64,000 nt of DNA from Boesenbergia rotunda (taxonomy: Eukaryota; Streptophyta; Magnoliopsida; Zingiberales; Zingiberaceae), in the NCBI GenBank assembly GCA_024364735.1, contig JAGFNQ010005185.1, positions 1-64,000 on the forward strand. The letters run 5' to 3'. The notes under the pieces were generated by a model, which saw nothing but the letters and a program-made list of their open reading frames with translations, searched no databases and was not told where the DNA came from. Below are positions 33,895 through 45,395 of the stretch, piece after piece (within the stretch, counting starts at the first letter, position 1; each line of letters begins with the position of its first letter). The translations under genes and the position numbers were made by a program.

Positions 33895-36800
33895 TGATAA
33901 GTACCATTTTTGTGATTATTTTAGATGTTAAAATCCATGTTTGACCCATGTTTTTATTGCTTAATTATGATTTTACCCTAGGTTTTGGAACTTTATCTTA
34001 TTTTGGACTTAATTGCAAAATTACATAATTTTTGGATTATTTGATCACTAATTTTCTGATATATTTTTGTAGGCAAGAAAGGATCCTGGACCTAGGGCAT
34101 ACTGGGTCAAACTTGAGTCGGATGTGAGCCGGATCGAATTATCAAGCCTACGATTAATCCGGGCCGTCCGATTCAAGAGCGGCTAGATCTGAGCCATCCG
34201 GGACGATCTGAAGCAATCCGAGCTAGGGTTAGGGTTGATCAAGCTCTATGATCAAGATCTGAAGGTTTCATTCCAATCAGAGCTCAATCAACCGTTGTAT
34301 CAAGCAAGGAGGGTTCTAGAGCGTCCATTCACAGATAGAGTTGATCTGGACCATCCGTTGCATATCTGGAGGATCCGAGCTACCACAAGGCAGATCCTGA
34401 CCCCAGATCATCATCATAAAAGTTTGGCTCAAATCAGACCAAGATCTGCCGTTGGATCTCCTCCGATTAATCTGAGCCGTCCATTTGTTTCTATTTAATC
34501 AGAAACGCAGCCACATTTCCTCTCGTCGCGTCTCCGCCGCACTGTTCATCCTCTTCGTTTGTTCTTCGTTTGCTTAGCATTTCTTCATCCAAGGGGCGCG
34601 ACCACCTCCATCCTTCATCAGATCAAGTTCGAGGTCACTAGGGAGAGTAGTTTGTGGAGTTTTCAGCTTGGAATTGGGCAAGAACAGGGCTGTTGAGAGG
34701 TATCCGCAGCCTTGTATTTGATAGCTTCAAATTCGGTTTTGTCAAGTTCTTCATCAATCCAAGCTATTCAGAGGGGTTCCCTGAAGTGTTTGGATCATTC
34801 CCGCACCTTCGTTTCACTCAGACATGGCTGAATTGAAGAATCGGTTGGGATTTTCTTTCTTGAACAGTTTGAGCTGGATTCAACTACCGATTCAGTTCCT
34901 TAGTGAATTGCTGAGCTTGCGGGTTCGAAGCCAGCTCTTGACTGACAACCAAGAAGACCTTGAGCTAATGGAGTGATTGGGGTTTAGATTTTTATTGTAA
35001 TTTGATTGTTTTAGTTGAACTTCCCATTTCTGCCGCTTGTTTCATTACTGTCTTTCCTTCAGAATTGTTTAACTTAGTTTACTGAATTGATTCTGCTGTA
35101 ATTAGGTTTCAGCTTTTAAGTTTGCAAGTAGTTTGTTAATGAGAAATTGAATTTCGTTCAGTTGCTTAGCATTAATGTCATTTCTGCACTTAGTTGGTAG
35201 CTGAATTTTATTCCTGCGTATTAATCTTTTCTCTAGCTGTAGCAGTTGCTTAGTTTACTCTTTTACAATGTTTTGGCCTTAAGTAGTGTTCGAAGCTTGC
35301 CTTCTTATTAGTTGGATTCTGAGTATGGTAACCAACTGCACTTAGACTAGCTAAACCTGTTCTCAGCTCAGTTCTGAAATTAATTTCAGACTGCGTGCCA
35401 GATTTGCATTGCGTATCAGTCATATTTCTGAAATTTCATTCTTGTTTTTAGTTGCTTAAGTTTGCATCAAGCTATTCTAGAGTTAATCCTCTGAATTCAC
35501 TTTGAAGATTGTTTCATATGCATAGCAAATGATCTAGAGATCGGAATTTGTTTTCCAAAAACTTGCACATCAGCTTGCGTATCCTTCCCCTGTTTCCAGT
35601 TTTCAGCTCTGCATATGATGAGTTCCTGAGCATCAGTCCTTGTGTCACTGAATGGGTTCTGAATTCATGTCAATCAACTATTAACTCATCTGAAGTTCAC
35701 ATGAAAACTAAATTGTGTCCTCGATTCCAATCGCAGGAGTTGTTCTGCATTTGGTGGTTGAACTCATTTCAGAATTCTGCTCAGCAATACTTGCGTGCCA
35801 ACTTTATTACTGCATTTTTCCACTTGTATTTCTGCATTTTCGAATTCATCTCACAAAGAGGTTCCATGTTTAGTGAAGGATTGTATCAGATCTCAACTTG
35901 ATCCATTAGATTCTGTAGTTAGCTGTTGATGAGTTTCTGCAGGAATTTCTGCATCAGTTTACTCATGCATTGTCTTGCATCTAATCCTTGCTGCATCCAT
36001 AGTTTGATCCTACAGAAATACGAATTATATTGAAACTGATCAGCCTGATATCTGCACATCAGTTTTAGTGCATCAATGAATGGTTATTGAATTTGTGTCC
36101 CTGCTTCAAAGATTTCTACATTCATATCATCACTGCATTTCTGCAACTCTAGTTCTATTTCTGCAAGAATGGATTGATAAATGTCTACATAAAGTGTTGG
36201 TGTATATTAGCTCTTCAAGATCAATTCTGAAAGGTTTCAATTTGTGCCCCTTCAATTCGAATTTGGCTTGTTTGTTTTTGCTCTGATCTGTAGCTGAATT
36301 TCTGCACTTTGCCTTGCTTTTTGACATTCATTCCAGCCCTATGATAGGACAATCTGAGTGAGCAGATTTTGGCTTGGATTTCTTTATCTACTCTAGCAAA
36401 TTTATTCACTGTTAGCCTAGCTTTCTAGCTGATCCGATCAGTATAATTTTAAGCTGTCAGTGACAGATTTGCCACTTAGCATAGGATTCTTTTGGCACAT
36501 TCAGATTTCCTCTTCTTTGGTATCAAGTTAAGTTTAATTTTGGCACTTTGTATCAAGCAAGGTCTCGGTATTAATTGGAATCAAGTTATAAGGTAGTTTT
36601 AGTGTGCTATGGTTACTGAAATTACCTAGGCTTGAATTCGGCCATTTCTGAAATCTTTTGGTATTAGCTTGCTTCCAAAAACTGTATCTAGTGTGTCAAG
36701 CTTGGTTATTTCTGAAAACTGCATGTATCTATTGGTTTAGCCTCTGTTTTGCATTTGAAGTGAGATTGGTTTTTCAATTTGTCTAAGTGTCTTGATTAAA

Positions 36801-37159
36801 TTGTATCTTGGTTTGATTTTGTTCATAATTGGTTGAGTCCCTAATAGCCATTGTTTTGTTAAGTTGCTTGGTTAATTTTCCTTCACTTTCATTGAGGTTT
36901 CATATCTGAAATTATAACCCAAAACCCAATTACTTATTCGAAACCCAAATTCACAAACGACACCTAAACACAAGCGCAAATCAAACAACGTCAACTAGCC
37001 CCGAGAAAAATACGACCTGTGGCCCCTATATTACATTTTCATACTTTTGATTGTAAAAGGGTTTCCAGTTATTCATCCAGCATTTCATTTCATTCATATT
37101 TAAATTTGATGAGCCCATACATTTCGTGACAACTTTAATTAGTATATTTGGGCTCGTCA
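33895..37159 (+). repeat. 5' LTR of the Athila-like element
   Basis: TGATAAGTACC ... GGCTCGTCA, 3,265 bp. A TATA-like CTATTTAATC lies at about 34,488, followed by a C/T-rich start region. Open frames inside it recur in the 3' copy simply because the LTRs are near-identical; they show no family features. Confidence 0.9.
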
Positions 37160-37165
37160 AATTTT

Positions 37166-37183
37166 TGGCGCCGTTGCCGGGGA
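37166..37183 (+). promoter_or_regulatory. Primer-binding site, Athila/Tat type
   Basis: TGGCGCCGTTGCCGGGGA, the classic Athila-type site thought to pair with an Asp tRNA, six bases after the LTR. Confidence 0.9.
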
Positions 37184-37196
37184 GCAACTAGTTGAT

Positions 37197-39257
37197 TTGT
37201 TTGATTTTTGCTTGTGTATTTTTGGACATATCATTGGGTTCTGTTTTATTTTGCTTTATCTTTCATATACGGTTGCTGCCATTTTTCTTGTTTGTTTGGT
37301 GCAGGGCTGCAAGATAAAAATGTGGTCATCAGAGTTTCAGCCTTTCAACCAATTTCAACAACCTTGCAACCAAAATTTTCAGCAACCCAATCAATTTTTT
37401 CAGCCACCATTACAACAATTAGAGCAACCACAGCAATTCCAACAATTTCAGCCAGATTTTCAGCCCATTCAGCCATTATTCCAGAATTTTCAGATTGGGC
37501 AGCCATCATTTCAGCAATTTCAGCCCAATTTCCAGCCACAAACTCAGCATGGGCAGCCACCATTTCAGAATTTCCAACAACAAAATCAGAATTTTCAGCC
37601 CACTCAATTTGAGTTTTCATCACCACAATTTCAACCTCAGATCCAAGAATTTCAGAGCTACAATTTTCAGCCATCTCCACCAACTTGTGAACCAAATTTT
37701 CAGCAGTTTAATCAGTCATTTCATCCATTTGAGCAGCCCCAACAGTTTGCATTTCAGCATGCACAACCTCCTCCTGGACTTCAGCAGCCTTATGTTACTT
37801 TTCAAGACCAACAAGAGTTTGAGGCTCAACAACAGAGGACGATGGAGATGTTGCAACAAGTCCTACAACAAGAGCAAATTTTACAACAACAACGGCAAGA
37901 CATCGAAGAACACTTGGGAAAATTGGTTGATCAGCTGAATCAGATAAATGCCCAGAGAGCAGAACAATTAGCTTCTCAAGCTGCTTTTAATTCTGAGAGC
38001 CCCGGAGTTGGATTTATATCAGTTCAAGGTGACCCTAGCGCATGGCCAAGTCCTTCTTCAAGTAATCTTGCAAATTTGATAGAAGAAGAAGATGACGTAC
38101 TCATCAAAGTCTGGGCACCTACAGCATGCATCCCTCCGGAGATTCCTGCTCAAAATTCATTTTCAAATTTTGCAGCTCCAGAAGAAGATACTGAAGCTCC
38201 ACAGGACCATTCTAGACTTTTAGTTTCTGATGATAGTATTATTGATGGTCCTAATTTTTTTGATACTGTTATTGCAGATATTACTGAGGAAACTTGCATA
38301 GTAGATGATTCCATAGGTGTAGGGGACTGCACTAAGCCCCAGGGACCACCACAAGATACAGAAGATGAACCAGAAAGTGTAGGGACTTGCATGGTGGAAT
38401 CAAGCACCCAAGGATCACCTGCTTTAGTTGAGTGTCCACCAGAGTCTGAGGCTGAAGAGGAGCACGTACTTGACCAGGAGGAGGCCATGGATACATCTAC
38501 CCTTGTAGAACCTCCAGGTATTCTCCAGCACGCTCAGGTAAGTATTTCTCCTCCTTCTTCAGAAAAATTCAGTGAGGTACCTAGGGATGATTCTATTGAC
38601 TCTGATGAATTTATCGATATACCTTGTGTAGAAATTGTTTGTGAAAATCCAATAGAGGTACCACACATTGATTTTATTGATCATCATGCATTACTTGACA
38701 CATCCCTTGTAAATATGGATAGCGAAATAATTTTAGAGGCACCCATAATTGATGTAGTTTTTTATGATGAATCACTCAATACATCTTTTGTGGATATGGA
38801 TAGTGAAAATTTTTTAGAAGTGCTTGAAATGGATGTTATCTATTTTGATGAATCTCTTGCTATATCTTATGCTGAGGTTGAATGTGAAAAACTCATGGAG
38901 ATATCTGATATTGATTTGATTGGCTGTGACCCTTTGCTTGATACACCCTTGATTGAAAATAATTGTGAAATTTCTATTGATGAGCCAGAACTTGATTTCT
39001 TTATTTGTGATGAGTATCTGGAAGCAAATTTGGTAGGAAATAATTTTGAAAATTTCATTGAGGCGCCAGATTTTGATTTAATTAGACATGATGCAGTTTT
39101 GGATTCATTTGATGCAGAGACTGAACTTATATCATTTCTTTCTGACCCTGAACGCTTGAGAGAGGTATTACATTGTTTTGCAGGGTCCAGAAGACTCCAG
39201 GAGTGGGTGCTCCAACTGAACAGACTTCAACCTCCTGGAAGGACTTCTAAAAGGTAG
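37197..39257 (+). CDS. Gln/Phe-rich acidic repeat protein, unknown function
   Basis: Intact 686-codon frame between the LTRs; I do not recognise it. Residues 1-41 are hydrophobic and come from T-rich sequence ending in TTTGGTGCAG, a good 3' splice site (37,304/37,305), so the more likely start is Met42 at 37,320 (645 residues). Residues about 45-200: Gln/Phe/Pro/Asn-rich with FQQF, FQPN, NFQ motifs (prion-like). About 205-265: Gln-rich coiled coil. About 270-455: acidic, Ser/Pro-rich. 456-642: seven 27-residue repeats. It sits in the gag position after the primer site, but has no capsid domain or CCHC knuckle that I can see. A divergent gag, an accessory protein or a domesticated host segment are all possible. 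Confidence 0.75.
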   Translation: MFDFCLCIFGHIIGFCFILLYLSYTVAAIFLVCLVQGCKIKMWSSEFQPFNQFQQPCNQNFQQPNQFFQPPLQQLEQPQQFQQFQPDFQPIQPLFQNFQIGQPSFQQFQPNFQPQTQHGQPPFQNFQQQNQNFQPTQFEFSSPQFQPQIQEFQSYNFQPSPPTCEPNFQQFNQSFHPFEQPQQFAFQHAQPPPGLQQPYVTFQDQQEFEAQQQRTMEMLQQVLQQEQILQQQRQDIEEHLGKLVDQLNQINAQRAEQLASQAAFNSESPGVGFISVQGDPSAWPSPSSSNLANLIEEEDDVLIKVWAPTACIPPEIPAQNSFSNFAAPEEDTEAPQDHSRLLVSDDSIIDGPNFFDTVIADITEETCIVDDSIGVGDCTKPQGPPQDTEDEPESVGTCMVESSTQGSPALVECPPESEAEEEHVLDQEEAMDTSTLVEPPGILQHAQVSISPPSSEKFSEVPRDDSIDSDEFIDIPCVEIVCENPIEVPHIDFIDHHALLDTSLVNMDSEIILEAPIIDVVFYDESLNTSFVDMDSENFLEVLEMDVIYFDESLAISYAEVECEKLMEISDIDLIGCDPLLDTPLIENNCEISIDEPELDFFICDEYLEANLVGNNFENFIEAPDFDLIRHDAVLDSFDAETELISFLSDPERLREVLHCFAGSRRLQEWVLQLNRLQPPGRTSKR
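37282..37304 (+). promoter_or_regulatory. Candidate 3' splice site before Met42
   Basis: Pyrimidine-rich run then TTTGGTGCAG followed by GG. If spliced, the first 41 codons of the long frame are not translated. No matching donor was fixed. Confidence 0.4.
38562..39122 (+). repeat. Seven 81-bp coding repeats
   Basis: Units start at 38,562, 38,643, 38,724, 38,805, 38,886, 38,967 and 39,048 (the last 25 codons). Each encodes 27 residues on the pattern E-x-x-(hydrophobic)-E-x-P-x-(I/F)-D-x-(I/V) ... D-x-x-L-x-(T/A). Spacing is exact for units 1-6 while sequence has diverged, so the period seems to be kept. Confidence 0.9.
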
Positions 39258-41751
39258 AAAGAAGGAGGAGATGATTTTACTCTAATTCGAAGAACTCCAT
39301 TCCTTCCATGGATTTTAAACTTGAATCGCCTTAGGCCACCAGAGAAATTTTTTGTAAAGTTCAAGTGTGGGGGAATCCAAAGTCTCCCAGCCACCCAGAC
39401 TCCTCCACTACCAAGATGGAGGCTTCTTTTGGATCGACTCCGTCCACCAGAAATAAAGGGGAGAATTTTCTTTCTTGCATTTTCTTTTATCGCATTTTTC
39501 ACTTTTATGTTTTCTAGAGTAAATTGAATAAATAGACATTGTAAATACCATGTCTTTTGTTTTAGCACTTTTTCTTGCATGATTAGAATAAATGTATCCC
39601 TCTAGGTTATCTTCATAGCATTTTAGAGTCTTTTAAAAATAAATTAAATTTGGTTATCAAAACTTAGGGTTTGAGCTCATGGATGAATTCTTGGATGCTT
39701 GAGTCCTACTTTCCTTTAAAATTCTTAATTGAGGACTTGAGATGATTATTTTTACCTAGTGAGATTAGCCTTATTTTGTGACACATACATGTTATTGTGC
39801 TCTAGAACTTGCCTAGGTTCTTTCAAAACCATATTTCAATGATTGGATCACATCTATAGAGGCTAATCACTTTGTTTACCTTTTCATATCATTTTTGACA
39901 AAACTCATGTCCATTCCATTTTTCTTTACTTATTTCTTACTCTTACCTTCACTTTTCTTTGGACTTGTTGTTTGATATGTTTCTAATGCTATTTTGCCCG
40001 AGACGGACAAAGATTTAAGTGTGGGGGAGTGATTAGTGTTTTGGAATGTATTATCATCAAGGAAGCACTTCATTTAAAAAAAAAAAAATTCATGTGCCGT
40101 TTGAGTTGATGTTTGGCATCAAGATCAAGCAAGAGGAAGTAGTTGAGGAAGACAACAATTGAAGCATCTAGATTCTTGCTCATCATTTGAAGATCAAAGT
40201 GGCATGCAATGAAAAGAAAAAAATCTGCAATGCAAGAAAAAGAAAAGAGAATGAAGAGGAAGTTTTTGCCAAAATGAAGTTAACTTGAGTTGTTTAACAG
40301 GTTTCGGAATTGGTTTGGATCAAAAATTGAAAAGTTGGAATTTTGGGAAGCCAAGATCAGTAACACCTTGTAGAGACTGAACTGAGCTGGAATTAATCTG
40401 ATTCAATGCAGAAATCAGTGCCAAAAACAGAGAAAAGAAGTTGTGCTAAAGAAAAGAAAAGAAAAAAAAATCTGATTAGAGAAGAAGTTTGTATCAACTT
40501 GGGGCTGAATTTGATCTTTCAAGGGCTGTGAATCAAAGAATGAAGAGCCAGAATATGTCAACAAGTGATGTTGCATTCTTTGCTATAGAAATCAGAATTC
40601 GAAAGGGCTGAACAAAAGCTGAAAACAAAGAAGAAAATCAATACAAGCAGTTTGTGCCGAAATGTGCCAAGTTGAGGCTGAAATTGGATTTTTCTGGGCT
40701 GTGAATCAGAGAATAAAATTCGGAATTGCATCAAAGAATGTTGAGTACATCACAGCTGATCAGAAACAGAATGGTGGATGCTGGGATGCTTTAAATCAGA
40801 CCGGAAAAATCAGAAAAGAAAGAAAAAAAGGTTGTAGTGCCAAAATTCCAAGTGAAGCATTTAGGTTTTCCACCACCATTTGCTCAACTACTCCTATATG
40901 CTAACTGATGTGAAGAAATCAGATATTTGAAATTGATTCAATGGAGAAGCTGAAACAGAAGGAAAAAAAACAGTTTGAGAAAAGAAAAGAAAAAAAGAGA
41001 GAAACAAAGTGGACACAAGTGAACTTTGGCACCATGAAATCAAGTGAAGTTTCTCCCATCCGAATCAAAAGCTTTATTCCATTTCGTTGCTGACCTTGTT
41101 AGAAGATAAAAGAAGAAGAGAAAAATCAGAAAAGAGAAGAAAGAAACAAAAATGGCACGAAATTGGGAAACTTGGCACATGGAGAGCAAAAAGGGTTTTT
41201 CATCCAAATCAAAGGAATTTATTCAAGTTTCACTCCACCATACTTTTGATATCATTAGAGGACTGTCAAGATAGGGCAAAGCACATTGGAAACATTTTTG
41301 AGCACTCAAGTCTTCCACTTTTCACATTTTTCCATTTTCTTAGTCTTTTACTCCATTTCTTACCATTTTTCATATTTTCATTTGTTTTTATAGTTGTTGA
41401 TCCTATTCATAATAAATGGTGGAGAGTAGACAATAAGCAAGCCTATGGTAGTGCAACAAACATGTGTGTAAGAGTGAGCTCCACTTCCATCATCAACTTA
41501 GGACTTAAGGAGAGAGCCACCAAAACTTCCCATGAAAGGTTAGTGATTTAAATTCATCTCAATGACTCATGATAGATGAAAAGGCTAAGTTGTTGATTTA
41601 AGGACAAGATACTACTCCATAGAGCTTAGATTTATGAGAATTGACAACCTTAGGTAATTTCTTTTCATTTGTTTCTAATTATGCTTAAGAAAACCTAAGG
41701 GATACATATTTAGTTGTTTCGCGAGACGCTCAAGGTTAAGTGTGGGGGAGT
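39258..41751 (+). other. 3' non-coding region of the Athila-like element
   Basis: Three AAGTGTGGGGGA tracts (39,363; 40,017; 41,738), the last forming the polypurine tract at the LTR. Around 39,212, 39,318 and 39,430 a diverged, roughly 108-bp repeat reads LNRLQPP, LNRLRPP and LDRLRPP in translation. From 40,240 to 41,060 purine-rich, decayed repeats of roughly 160-230 bp ('gtgccaaaa', 'gggctgtgaatcaaagaat'). A 154-codon open frame at 41,087-41,551 is Lys/Phe-rich and shows no family signature; I do not call it. Confidence 0.6.
41738..41751 (+). promoter_or_regulatory. Polypurine tract of the Athila-like element
   Basis: AAGTGTGGGGGAGT directly before the 3' LTR; expected plus-strand primer. 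Confidence 0.85.
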
Positions 41752-44700
41752 TGATAAGTACCATTTTTGTGATTATTTTAGATGTTAAAATCCATGTTTG
41801 ACCCATGTTTTTATTGCTTAATTATGATTTTACCCTAGGTTTTCGAACTTTATCTTATTTTGGACTTAATTGCAAAATTACATAATTTTTGGATTATTTG
41901 GCCACTAATTTTCTGATATATTTTTGTAGGCAAGAAAGGATCCTGGACCTAGGGCATACTGGGTCAAACTTGAGTCGGATGTGAGCCGGATCGAATTATC
42001 AAGCCTACGATTAATCCGGGCCGTCCGATTCAAGAGCGGCTAGATCAGAGCCATCCGGGACGATCTGAAGCAATCCGAGCTAGGGTTAGGGTTGATCAAG
42101 CTCTATGATCGAGATCTGAAGGTTTCATTCCAATCAGAGCTCAATCAACCGTTGTATCAAGCAAGGAGGGCTCTAGAGCGTCCATTCACAGATAGAGTTG
42201 ATCTGGACCATCCGTTGCATATCTGGAGGATCCGAGCTACCACAAGGCAGATCCTGACCCCAGATCATCATCATAAAAGTTTGGCTCAAATCAGACCAAG
42301 ATCTGCCGTTGGATCTCCTCCGATTAATCTGAGCCGTCCATTTGTTTCTATTTAATCAGAAACGCAGCCACATTTCCTCTCGTCGCGTCTCCGCCACACT
42401 GTTCATCCTCTTCGTTTGTTCTTCGTTTGCTTAGCATTTCTTCATCCAAGGGGCGCGACCACCTCCATCCTTCATCAGATCAAGTTCGAGGTCACTAGGG
42501 AGAGTAGTTTGTGGAGTTTTCAGCTTGGAATTGGGCAAGAACAGGGCTGTTGAGAGGTATCCGCAGCCTTGTATTTGATTGCTTCAAATTCGGTTTTGTC
42601 GAGTTCTTCATCAATCCAAGCTATTCAGAGGGGTTCCCTGAAGTGTTTGGATCATTCCCGCACCTTCGTTTCACTCAGACATGGCTGAATTGAAGAATCG
42701 ATTGGGATTTTCTTTCTTGAACAGTTTGAGCTGGATTCAACTACCAATTCAGTTCCTTAGTGAATTGCTGAGCTTGCGGGTTCGAAGCCAGCTCTTGACT
42801 GACAACCAAGAAGACCTTGAGCTAATGGAGTGATTGGGGTTTAGATTTTTATTGTAATTTGATTGTTTTAGTTGAACTTCCCATTTCTGCCGCTTGTTTC
42901 ATTACTGTCTTTCCTTCAGAATTGTTTAACTTAGTTTACTGAATTGATTCTGCTGTAATTAGGTTTCAGCTTTTAAGTTTGCAAGTAGTTTGTTAATGAG
43001 AAATTCAATTTCGTTTAGTTGCTTAGCATTAATGTCATTTCTGCACTTAGTTGGTAGCTGAATTTTATTCCTGCGTATCAATCTTTTCTCTAGCTGTAGC
43101 AGTTGCTTAGTTTACTCTTTTACAATGTTTTGGCCTTAAGTAGTGTTCGAAGCTTGCCTTCTTATTAGTTGGATTCTGAGTATGGTAACCAACTGCACTT
43201 AGACTAGCTAAACCTGTTCTCAGCTCAGTTCTGAAATTAATTTCAGACTGCATGCCAGATTTGCATTGCGTATCAGTCATATTTCTGAAATTTCATTCTT
43301 GTTTTTAGTTGCTTAAGTTTGCATCAAGCTATTCTAGAGTTAATCCTCTGAATTCACTTTGAAGATTGTTTCATATGCATAGCAAATGATCTAGAGATCG
43401 GAATTTGTTTTCCAAAAACTTGCACATCAGCTTGCGTATCCTTCCCCTGTTTCCAGTTTTCAGCTCTGCATATGATGAGTTCCTGAGCATCAGTCCTTGT
43501 GTCACTGAATGGGTTCTGAATTCATGTCAATCAACTATTAACTCATCTGAAGTTCACATGAAAACTAAATTGTGTCCTCGATTCCAATCGCAGGAGTTGT
43601 TCTGCATTTGGTGGTTGAACTCATTTCAGAATTCTGCTCAGCAATACTTGCGTGCCAACTTTATTACTGCATTTTTCCACTTGTATTTCTGCATTTTCGA
43701 ATTCATCTCACAAAGAGGTTCCATGTTTAGTGAAGGATTGTATCAGATCTCAACTTGATCCATTAGATTCTGTAGTTAGCTGTTGATGAGTTTCTGCAGG
43801 AATTTCTGCATCAGTTTACTCATGCATTGTCTTGCATCTAATCCTTGCTGCATCCATAGTTTGATCCTACAAAATACGAATTATATTGAAACTGATCAGC
43901 CTGATATCTGCACATCAGTTTTAGTGCATCAATGAATGGTTATTGAATTTGTGTCCCTGCTTCAAAGATTTCTACATTCATATCATCACTGCATTTCTGC
44001 AACTCTAGTTCTATTTCTGCAAGAATGGATTGATAAATGTCTACATAAAGTGTTGGTGTATATTAGCTCTTCAAGATCAATTCTGAAAGGTTTCAATTTG
44101 TGCCCCTTCAATTCGAATTTGGCTTGTTTGTTTTTGCTCTGATCTGTAGCTGAATTTCTGCACTTTGCCTTGCTTTTTGACATTCATTCCAGCCCTATGA
44201 TAGGACAATCTGAGTGAGCAGATTTTGGCTTGGATTTCTTTATCTACTCTAGCAAATTTATTCACTGTTAGCCTAGCTTTCTAGCTGATCCGATCAGTAA
44301 ATTTTAAGCTGTCAGTGACAGATTTGCCACTTAGCATAGGATTCTTTTGGCACATTCAGATTTCCTCTTCTTTGGTATCAAGTTAAGTTTAATTTTGGCA
44401 CTTTGTATCAAGCAAGGTCTCGGTATTAATTGGAATCAAGTTATAAGGTAGTTTTAGTGTGCTATGGTTACTGAAATTACCTAGGCTTGAATTCGGCCAT
44501 TTCTGAAATCTTTTGGTATTAGCTTGCTTCCAAAAACTGTATCTAGTGTGTCAAGCTTGGTTATTTCTGAAAACTGCATGTATCTATTGGTTTAGCCTCT
44601 GTTTTGCATTTGAAGTGAGATTGGTTTTTCAATTTGTCTAAGTGTCTTGATTAAATTGTATCTTGGTTTGATTTTGTTCATAATTGGTTGAGTCCCTAAT

Positions 44701-45017
44701 AGCCATTGTTTTGTTAAGTTGCTTGGTTAATTTTCCTTCACTTTCATTGAGGTTTCATATCTGAAATTATAACCCAAAACCCAATTACTTATTCGAAACC
44801 CAAATTCACAAACGACACCTAAACACAAGCGCAAATCAAACAACGTCAACTAGCCCCGAGAAAAATACGACCTGTGGCCCCTATATTACATTTTCATACT
44901 TTTGATTGTAAAAGGGTTTCCAGTTATTCATCCAGCATTTCATTTCATTCATTTATATTTAAATTTGATAAGCCCACACTTTCGTGACAACTTTAATTAG
45001 TATATTTGGGCTCGTCA
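41752..45017 (+). repeat. 3' LTR of the Athila-like element
   Basis: 3,266 bp, near-identical to 33,895-37,159. Small indels are visible at about 43,871, 44,298 and 44,952. Confidence 0.9.
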
Positions 45018-45364
45018 GAAAGCAAGTGTTTAATCAATGGACACTTTGGCCAAAGATCATAGTTGGGCATTTTAAACCTTTGAAAACCATTTTATGATTT
45101 ATATACTTTGTCATACTTTTGAAAGTTACATAATTGCAAAATTGGATTGAAAGGGTGATACAAAATGTAGTGGTTTTCAAGGTTTTTGGATTTTTATCAA
45201 AAGTCATGCATGTTTGAAATTTTATATGGGCTATTATTTTTCTCTGGTAGAGTATATCATTTCAAACATGTCTGCAAAATTTTATAATTTTTGAAATTTT
45301 TTTGATTTTTCTGGAGGTTTCTGAAATTCTGCAGAAAACTTGAAAAATGAAACTGATAGCGTAT

Positions 45365-45395
45365 CAGTCGACTGCCCCATGGGCAGTCGACTAGC
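45365..45395. repeat. Internal GTCGAC palindrome of Sirevirus D
   Basis: CAGTCGACTGCCC and its inverted partner GGGCAGTCGACT around CAT; about 460 bp before the polypurine tract. Confidence 0.85.

Larger units (their letters stand above)
33895..45017 (+). mobile_element. Young Athila-like non-autonomous element, 11.1 kb
   Basis: Two LTRs of 3.27 kb differing by about 16 substitutions and four or five small indels (by eye), an Asp-tRNA-type primer site, a polypurine tract before the 3' LTR, and one intact long ORF. There is no protease, RT, RNase H or integrase, so it would need enzymes from a partner element. The flanking 5-mers (GTACG, GAAAG) do not match. Confidence 0.85.

Noticed and set aside
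34235..36409. Several 60-117 codon open frames in the 5' LTR, repeated at 42,092-44,265
   Set aside because: Identical in both copies only because the LTRs are nearly identical; no start context, family or codon bias evident.
37495..37938. Second long open frame overlapping the Gln-rich ORF (and one on the minus strand at 37,345-37,695)
   Set aside because: Shadows caused by the repetitive TTTCAG/CAA codons of the real frame.
41087..41551. 154-codon open frame
   Set aside because: Lys/Glu then Phe/Leu-rich from purine and pyrimidine tracts; no domain, and it lies in the non-coding 3' region.
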